Assembly (NCBI RefSeq): GCF_022376445.1
Contig: NW_025955430.1
Coordinates: forward strand, 1 to 28,121
From: Fomitopsis serialis
Taxonomy: Eukaryota > Basidiomycota > Agaricomycetes > Polyporales > Fomitopsidaceae
Direction of reading: 5' to 3'
Length of the DNA stretch: 28,121 nucleotides
The notes below the pieces were generated by a model. That model did not search any database. It had not been told where the DNA came from and was given only the letters and a program-made list of their open reading frames with translations. The stretch's first letter is position 1. The number at the start of each line of letters is the position of its first letter. Shown here one piece after another: positions 20,597 through 28,121 of this stretch. The position numbers were made by a program, and so were the translations under genes.

Positions 20597-21178
20597 GATC
20601 AACGCGCAGGTACCACACGCGCGGGCCATCGAGCATGGGCCCGAACGTCGGCGTCGGTGGCACGGACGAGGCTGGCCATCCATGCCAAGTGGCACCGTGC
20701 TCGCTTCCGCGGACGTCGTGCCTCGGAAAGGCGGCGGCGACTTGGTCGCTGTCATCGTGCGAGGTATAAGACCGAGAGCTGCGGGTGATACGAGGCATCG
20801 GTGAGTTGCGTGTCCGACCGAGTCGAATGGGCGAGTACTAACTTCCTGGTCGCAGCAGACGCGCTCGCCGAGTGAGCGTGCGTTGGCGATGGGCTGCGTG
20901 TGCGGGACGTCGTGCACGGTGTCGGGTCATGGGTGAAGGTAAGTTGTTTCCTTGCGTATCAGGCGGTCTTGGAGTGTGCTGACGACGGGTGACCTGCAGA
21001 GCATCCTGGCGAGCCGTTTGTCGGCGCGTGGGTCAGGAAGACTCGCGGCTTGCGAGCGTCGTCGACGGCTGCGAATCGTGGAGAGCGGGAAGGAACGGCG
21101 CGCCGCACGATCGCTCGACGGGCGCGAATCCATCCGGGTCTGGAGTAGTGAGCACACGTGTCTTGTAGCTGGGGAGTA
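20597..21178 (+). pseudogene. remnant B, copy 2
   Basis: Copy 2 of remnant B, with both introns intact at 20801-20855 and 20939-20999. Upstream, near 20455, this copy has two extra bases (CACACG against CACG in copy 1), which changes all frames there. This argues against any of the long overlapping frames of this GC-rich block being a maintained protein. Confidence 0.45.
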
Positions 21179-21179
21179 G

Positions 21180-23053
21180 ACGTGCGTACGTAGACTCGCA
21201 CACGGGACGGCTGGGATGTATCTGGGCGCGCCGGCTGCACGTCGAAAGAGGGGTGCATTGCCGGGTACCTCTGGCCACTGCGTCTCTAGGCGGGCAGAAG
21301 GTCGGGGGCGGTCGTCGTGCAGAACACCGTTTCGACAGCTGACGCTCCGTCTTCCCTACCCGTGCGAGCAGGAGACCGTCACAGGGTGGCATGGGCGCGT
21401 AAGATGAGGGTGGAGTGTGGGTCGTCGTCGGCAGTCCGCAAGACGGTACGAGCGTGTACCACCGCACAGATGAATGAAAGTCGTCTCGTGCGTTGCACGG
21501 GCAGGACGGTGTTATGAGTGAGCGTACCGCGGCCCGGGGTGGAGTTGCACGCATGGCGGATGATTGCGGCGACGTGCACGGGCGAAGAATGGGTGCGATG
21601 CTGGCGCGAGACGCAGAAAGGTTGCGGGTCGCACCGTGCACGTAGAGCGTGCGGGGGAGGCTGACGGGCGCTTGTTTGGCGGTGCTGCAGAGAACGGTGT
21701 GTAGCGAGCGATCCGGTGCACAAAGTCGCGCCCAACAAGTGGGGAGAGAGGATGGCACGATGCGTGAGCGTCGCGCGGAGGTGCGCAGGTAGAGAAGTGC
21801 GGACGTGTTCGGGGCGGGGGAAGGCGGAAGCAAGTCGGGGAGAGAGCTTGAGAGATGAGTGTTGTGGATGAATGCGTGCGATCCGGGAAGAAAAGGTGAA
21901 GACGGACCTCTGTGCTTGGAAACGAGCGGAAACGGTGCGTTGTGGGTACCGGCGGACGCGTCTCGGGCGGGCGGATGCAGCCAGGACAACGGGAGGTGTG
22001 GCAGGTGCGAGCGGAAGGGGCGGGAGAGCGAGAGACGCGGCGAGGGCGAGAGACGCGGCGGAGGGTCAGAGAAGAGGAGAGTCGGAGAACAGCAGCAAGC
22101 GGACGAGACGCGACGGTGCTGGCAAGGGACGCGCCGCAGCAGCGAGGACGGGACGGCAGCATGCATTGGCGAGGACGGCGGCGCCAGGGATGCAGCGTCG
22201 CGCGACGACGATCGTGCATACATATGCGAACACGTCCGCAGACTCCGCGCCGATCCGGAGGGCAAAGGCGAAGGTAGGTCCAATCTGGACACCCCTCATC
22301 TGCTGTACATATGGTCGGGGCTCCAGTTCAAGTTGCTCCAGGTTAGCTAAGTATGTTGCGCGGCCAATGAAGCTTAGATGTTCACCCAAAGTTCACAGCA
22401 AACCTGCTCGCGAGGCCGTCATACCAGTCACGTGCACTCGCCGGACGAGCTGCATGCAGCGGTCTGCAGAGCCCTCCCTCTCACTCATCAGGTAGGTGGT
22501 TGAAGTATGCTGTATTTGTATGATGTGACCTGACACTCTCCCTCTTTCTCCAAGCAAACTGAGCATTGTGGCGAGCACCGCTTAGTTTCAGACTGCCAAG
22601 GTCTCGCATCCGTGTTCTATGCGGTGATAACGGTGCAGTCTTTCATCATCCCTTGCGCCAACACATTCGAATTGCGCCAACGCTGGCAGAGAGAACACAA
22701 TTCGCGGAAGAGTACCATAACAGTGAGTATCCCGTGACGATATCGGGCCGTGACTCGCCCCTGTCTAGCCTTTTTCTCACAACCCATGGACGAGCTGTAG
22801 CCAGAAACGTTGCTCGTTGCTCTGTTGCGACCGTGGCCGAGAACCGACAGTACCGGGTGTAACACGTTGGTGAGTCCACATGCACCGCTATCGATTTTTT
22901 CTGCCATTTTCTGCGACTGACGTCCGCTTTGGCCGGATCTTGATCGGCCGTGCAGACAGGCACTCGGAGCGGAACTCCAGTCCCCGTATTTTAGGACGAC
23001 CGCCGCCTCGGGCCACCGCCTCTTGTCTCCTTGCCTCTTGGTCTCCGGTATAC
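21180..23053. other. spacer before arrestin copy 2
   Basis: This matches 7318-8930 of copy 1 except for the replaced block at 22217-22587 and strong divergence from 22588 to about 22980. The GA-rich tract and the GCGAGAGACGCGGCG direct repeat (about 22028 and 22046) are kept. No gene is supported by both copies. Confidence 0.45.
22217..22587 (+). other. copy-2-specific segment with exon-like and intron-like pieces
   Basis: About 371 bases replace the 98-base segment of copy 1. On the plus strand a frame from 22216 reads AYICEHVRRLRADPEGKGE and meets a donor GTAGGT at about 22274, with possible acceptors CTCCAG near 22320-22345. A second, well-formed intron, GTAGGTGG with a CCTGACAC branch and CTCCAAG acceptor, spans about 22493-22556. 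This looks like a fragment of another gene inserted here, or an older part of the unit that copy 1 has lost. The product is not recognised. Confidence 0.4.
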
Positions 23054-25201
23054 ATGCCTACGCCGACGAAACAGCCCCAGAAGAATGCCTTCGACATCCG
23101 TCTCGCAGAGTCCGTGGTGTTCCTCCGCGCAGGAGATGCCACCGGCAGACCCCGCAACATGCAGGCCGACGCCCCTCCTGGCATGCTTCGTGGGCTGCTA
23201 ACGCTCACGCTCGTCAAGCCGACGAAGATCTCCAGCATTGAAATCGAGCTGGTGGGAAAGACGAGCACGGCCTGGCCTGAAGGTATGTCGCAAAACTGCC
23301 GCCGTTCTCTGGGAGTTTCTCACCGCTCTTTCTTCACTTGAAAGGAGTGGGCGCGCGCCGTGTCGAAGTCACCGAGGAGCACGAGATCTACGCACAGTCA
23401 TATATCCTCTTTCGCGCTGGCTCGGAGACACCATACAGGAACAGCCGGCGCACGCTCTCCGTGGGTCCTGGCATTGCGCTCGACCGTGATGACGACGACC
23501 GCTCCGAATCCTCGAGTGAAGATATGCACGGTACGGTTCACCGGCCGCCCAGTGATGAGCGGAGGGGCCGTGACCGAGGTCCGCCACCGGCACTTGTGAA
23601 CAACGCATTCGCGTCGAGGCGAAATATGAGCGTCGACCAGACGTATTTCCAGCGTGATTACGTCGCGCACCGCGACAACGGCCTCCCCCCTATATTGACT
23701 GCTTCACCCCCTTACACACCGACCGCAGAGACCGTTCCACAGCATGCATTCAGTCCGACGCTCCTCACCCCCGCCGCGTCCGTCTCGCATCGCATGAACA
23801 CCGTCGACGAGCTACCCACCCAGGAGGCTGCGTCGTCTGCGGACGAGTACGGCCAGGGTCGCAGCTCCGAACCGGACACGGAACGCAGCAGTGGGTCTTT
23901 TCACTCGTCCCCGGGTACACGCGTACTGACCACACCGTAGGCCTCGCATCTGCGCGACACCCGTCTCCTCTTCACCGGATGGGCGGGTCCTCCGCGTCTA
24001 GCCTGCGCCTAACCAGCAGCTCGCACTCGCAATCTGCGCGCCCGTCGCTCGACGACGAGCGCCCCGAGTTCCTCGTCGGGAGCAGCCATAGCCCTCTGCC
24101 CACCCCGCCTGCGTCCGCGCCGGCCACGCAACGTTCGCTCTCGCGTTCGGCCGACCAGCGCCATCAGCGCCATCAGCGCGAAGGCTCGTCGGACCTCCGG
24201 GAGCACGCGGACGACGGGCGCGGACGGAAGCACAAGCGGTTCAGCTTCGCGAACGTGTCGAACGCGCTGCTGGACGTCGTCATGGACCGTGTGCGCTCAC
24301 GCTCGCGGTCGTCGTTCCCGGATGGCTACGGAGGCGACGCGACGCCCCCTCGAGGGCGCACGCGCGAGCGTCCATTCGAAGACGTGTTCCACGACGATGA
24401 GGAGGGCGCGCCTGCGAGGGACCGCGAGCGCTCTACCCTCGAACGGGTCAGCGAAGTGCTGGGATTAGACGGCGAGGATGGGAAAGAGTGGGGAGAAGGC
24501 TGGAAGGAGTTCAAAAAAGGTGAGCATCGCTCCTTACGGCTCGTCTACCCCCGAAGCTCAACTTAGTCCATCTGCGGTCCTGCCGTCGTGAAGGCACGTA
24601 CACATGGCCGATCTCTTTCGCGATCCCCGCGAGCTCGCCGCCGACGCTGCACTGCGACCTCGGGCACGTGACGTGGAAGCTGAAGGCGTATGCGCACCGG
24701 CCGGGGACGTTCACGACGAAGATGTCCGCGGCGCAGGAGATCACGGTCGTTACGTGTCCGTCGGAAGATGACCTCGAGGAGACGGAGAGCATCATCGTCG
24801 AACGCCAGTGGGACACACAGATGCAGTACCTCATCACCATCTCTGGGCGGAGCTTCCCGATTGGCGGGGTTATGCCCATCAGCTTAACCTTCATGCCTTG
24901 GACGAAGATGAAGATCTACAGAATCTCCGTACTTAGCAGCACCCGAATGTGTGTGCTTTTCGTGGGAAGTACGCGTGGGAGTGCGGCGTGGGGGCGGGGC
25001 GGGGATCGTCGCACGGCGGGCGTGGGTGTTTTACGTGCGAGCACGGCGATTGGCTGGCGAGAGACAACGCGACGTTTTTCCCAAGTCCAAAAACGTCCTT
25101 TTTTCGGGCATGGTTTCGCCTCCCCGCAGGGAGCTCGCGTGTTATGGGGTGCTGAAACTTTTTCTGCCACGCGCAGACGGGTCCCGGTATGTACATGCTG
25201 A
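23054..25201 (+). CDS. arrestin-like (ART family) protein, C-terminally truncated, copy 2
   Basis: Exons 23054-23282, 23345-23914, 23941-24519 and 24594-25201 give the same 661-residue frame. Against copy 1 I count about 25 substitutions in exons 1-3, none in exon 4, and no indels in the exons. About two thirds of the changes are silent. The amino-acid changes fall in the linker (for example Ser to Pro and Leu to Val near 23583-23593, Phe to Tyr near 23849, Pro to Ser near 23895, and Asn to His in the QRNQRHH stretch). The arrestin-fold segments are unchanged. The homology break after MKIYRISV is at the same base as in copy 1, so the truncation came before the duplication. Expression would need a start in the same CT-rich leader. 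Confidence 0.8.
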
Positions 25202-28121
25202 CGAGACAACAACAAAAAAAGAGAGGCCCTCTACGCGTCGCACACTGCAACGCGTAGCCCTCCCACCACAGGTGCGTCCCTCTCGTCCGTCGGTCGTCGC
25301 ATGTACATACACAGTCAATGCCATCTCGTTAAACCCCTAATAGTCTTCGCGACGGTCCCTGTCGATTTGTCAGCACATGCCGCTTGCCAACGCGCGACGG
25401 GCGACTCACCAAGTGGAATGGCTCCTCGTGAGCGACTGCGAGGTACGACCGAAGAGTCGACATCGGCCTGTGACGACAGTAGACGGGTCGTTGACGCGCC
25501 TCGTCCTCGCACATGCAATTAGTGCCGTCACAAGTTCAGCACAAATGCACACTCACCCGGTAGGACACTAGCGGCGCGCACGACACGCCAGTCTCGGCGC
25601 CCTGTCCCTGCGTCAGCATCGGCGAACCAAGAGGCGAGACGGACTGCTTACCGGTCAAAGTCACCCGCTCGCCGGACGGCGATCTGTACATACACCGACA
25701 TGCACGACGAGGCGACAGCTCGGCGGTGCAGCGAGGGAGGGGCAGCACTCGTGCCCCGATCCTGCACGCGCATGTCAGCGGCGACACGGCACGTCATGTC
25801 AGTGATATAGTGTCGGTGTCAGATGGACGACATACCTTGCGCACAGCCCGGGATGTCGCTCGCCGGAAGTCGATATATACATACATTGCTGGTCCGGGCA
25901 CTACAAAGTCAGCAGGTAGAGTTAATCGACGACGCACCCAGTACATGGCCCGAGACGTTGCTCGCCGGACATCGATACATATATACATCGCTGTTCGAGG
26001 CGTTGTACATAGCAAGTGCGAGAAGCTCCGCCCAGCGCATATCCCGTCAGAGTCTAATTATCACAATGCATGTTGACACACTTACTAGCCAGTCTCGCAG
26101 CCCTACAAGTGCTGCCTTCGTCGTTGCTCATGACTCGTCGCGCATGACCACACGACTACCCGCGCGCCGGTCGGCCGCGGTCACAAGCGGGGCAGCTGAG
26201 AACGTCCGGGAGCCTGACAGTGTCGACGTGCTCCCTGTTGTTGGCCCGGATCGTCCTCGGATGACATTAGAAGGACACCCCTGCTCATCGAATGTCAGTC
26301 AGTGTCACTGCGAGTATGGATATGGCTACCTACGCACCCTCACGGAGAGCCCGCTCGCGGGAAGACGATCCATATATACATTACCATGCATGGCCGACTC
26401 GAACAGGATGCATACCGCACGATGGACGCACTCTTCGTTTAACGTTAGTCAGAAGCTACATCAAACAAACTTGGGTCAGTGCATCGACGTGGACCGATCG
26501 ACGTTCACCACGAACCTGGCCGTAATACCTCGCTCGCCGGACGGCGTTCCATATATATATTGCTGTTCCAGGATAGCTGTGGCATTGACTGACCTTGGAA
26601 CATGTTCATCAAATGCAAGACTTGGGGATCGATACCCCTTGCAACTGATAGCTCGAGTACGGCTCAAATGACAATGTTCATTACCCGACTATGCACATTA
26701 ATCGGACACGTCAATGGGCTGAGAACGCGATGATCAGTCTATTGCAAGACATAACGGACAACAAGACACCTACAATATGCCAGCCGCAGGATCCTCACGC
26801 CGTGGACGACACAGCTCTAACTTGACGTGACAAGTGCTCACTCGCGCCTCGGGTGACACCCGCCTGCGCCGCCATTAGTTGTACTACCAGTACTCCGTTG
26901 GCCGAGTACAGAAGGTGCGACTACATATACACTGCGTGTGAGCACGACCGGCGACGTGTGCCCTTCAAGTAGTGGTACTCACCTCATTAGGCACATCAAA
27001 CGTGGGAGTGCTATAGTATCCTCGTACTACTTCATGCCTGTTGACCTGTGTTCGTTAGTACAGTCATACCGATCGCTGCAACTGACAGACATACCATATG
27101 CGGATACGCAACAACCACATGGCCGTTACGAGTCTATGACACTGATACTTGACGTCCGGGGCTGTGTTCGTGAGCAACGCACACTAATGTTAAATGAGAG
27201 CACTTAGTACCGGCACACTGACACTCCGAACGGAGTCCGGACCCTCGGCGGGCTGCAATTTCGTCGACTCGGACATGCCAGAATCCTGCATGAGATCAAC
27301 AGTCTGTTGCATACGTGATTGTAGATTCGCTGACGCACCTCGTTGCTTCACAATAAGCTACATCCGACTCGGAGTCGAGCATGACTTCATGGGTATGGCC
27401 ACAAGCTGAACGCGAGCCTGAGCCCGTCGCGAGTGAGCGCCTGAGGCAGCTACTCAATTGGGAAAGTACTGACAGTTCAGCTGCGTATGCCCGCGTCCTC
27501 ACTTCCGATGGCAGCTTGTCCACAGCACCTGTCAAGACACGGATAAATGGTGAGTATAGACGGCAGCGACAGAGGGATATACTGACCACATATACATACA
27601 AGGTCGAACGTTCATGGCGACGGCGGATCGGGATGGTGATCGGCGAGTGATGGTACTAGGTCCGGGTAAGTAGACGGGTAATGGACGTCCGAGTCGGCGG
27701 ACGATTAATTATCGGTGAGGGGAGGAGCATAGTGGGGGCCGGGGGAGTCCGTGTCCAGTCTGTGGCGGCTGCTCACCAGCCCTTATAAGACTGCCCATGC
27801 TCGGCTCCTGTAGTACACTGAATGCTGGGATCACATCAGAGCCAGATAGTCTTCGCAATCCCTGCACCGATGATGTTCGCTTCAAGGCTTGAAAGGTGTG
27901 GCGCCACAAACGCGCGCTAACGCCACCATCTCTTCGGATACCTTGTGCACTCGATCCTGCTCCAAGTCCTTAGCTTACCACTCACATCTGATTTGAATAT
28001 GATTCCAGTAGTAGTACGAGTGAGAGATCTCAACACATGCAGATTAAGACTGACATTTAAGCTAAATCATCTTACTGGTACTCAGTCACTTTCAGCGGAC
28101 AAGTTCTCAGTCATTCACGGT
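25202..28121. other. 3' flank of arrestin copy 2 to unit end; no supported gene outside the repeat
   Basis: This corresponds to 11079-13985. Close identity holds to about 27200. From there to 27720 small indels become common, then identity rises again to the end. Confidence 0.45.
25668..26565 (+). repeat. degenerate CTCGCCGGA/TATATACAT repeat, copy 2
   Basis: The same five cores are found at 25668, 25859, 25961, 26354 and 26533. The fourth has one extra C just before it compared with copy 1. The 282-residue open frame across this stretch (25823-26671) translates the repeat as LAG-RYIYT-like strings, but in copy 1 it is interrupted, so I do not call it a gene. Confidence 0.6.

Larger units (their letters stand above)
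13986..28121 (+). repeat. 14-kb tandem unit, copy 2
   Basis: This is the second complete copy of the unit, 14136 bases against 13985 in copy 1. It ends one base short of the position where copy 1 joins copy 2: the internal junction reads CACGGTGCCGAATT, whereas joining the window's end to its start would read CACGGTCCGAATT. Compared with copy 1 it has many one-base deletions between about 14000 and 15600 and near 17425-17480. It carries a replaced block at 22217-22587 and scattered substitutions elsewhere. Large stretches, such as 19200-20440 against 5340-6580, are almost identical. Confidence 0.95.

Noticed and set aside
25823..26671. 282-residue frame spanning the degenerate repeat in copy 2
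   Set aside because: It is interrupted by stops in copy 1, and its repeated peptide strings are only the DNA repeat read through.

Overview
The window looks like nuclear DNA of a filamentous basidiomycete (Agaricomycetes; a Polyporales-type fungus is my guess). The evidence is one clearly recognisable fungal arrestin-like gene, several short 38-74 base introns with GTGAGT/GTAAGT donors and CTGAC or TACTAAC branch points, a CT-rich leader ahead of the arrestin start codon, a GC-rich base composition in the gene-like parts, and a short TTAGGG-type telomere motif. Nothing looks bacterial, viral or mitochondrial.

The dominant structure is a head-to-tail duplication of one unit of about 14 kb. 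Copy 1 is 1-13985 and copy 2 is 13986-28121. The window contains almost exactly two whole units: base 1 equals base 13986, and the last base equals base 13984. This is what a circular dimer, or a contig cut from a longer tandem array, would look like. Identity between copies is mosaic. Some blocks are essentially identical (about 5340-6580 and 10220-11090). The arrestin exons differ by substitutions only. The first 1.6 kb differs by many one-base indels. One block near 8.4-8.5 kb is replaced altogether.

Layout of each unit (copy 1 coordinates): 1-1100 low-information DNA; 1100-1600 decayed gene remnant A with two introns; 2383-2753 a small possible spliced ORF; 3304-3396 four hairpins standing back to back; 3370-4118 a possible minus-strand ORF with one intron; 5355-6252 a possible spliced plus-strand ORF with a weak F-box-like start; 6735-7316 remnant B, a paralogue of A with introns at matching places; 7320-8930 a GC-rich, purine-biased spacer with the inter-copy breakpoint; 8931-11078 the arrestin-like gene; 11500-12450 a degenerate repeat of roughly 100 bases; 12450-13985 sequence with no recognisable gene.

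Only the arrestin-like gene is a confident coding call. It carries the N-terminal arrestin fold, the long charged linker and the start of the arrestin C domain, then homology stops in both copies at the same base. The truncation is therefore older than the duplication. The differences between the copies in its first three exons are mainly synonymous and include no indels, which suggests selection on the protein. I see no multi-gene system or operon-like cooperation here. The interest lies in the architecture of the repeat unit and in a few odd small elements.
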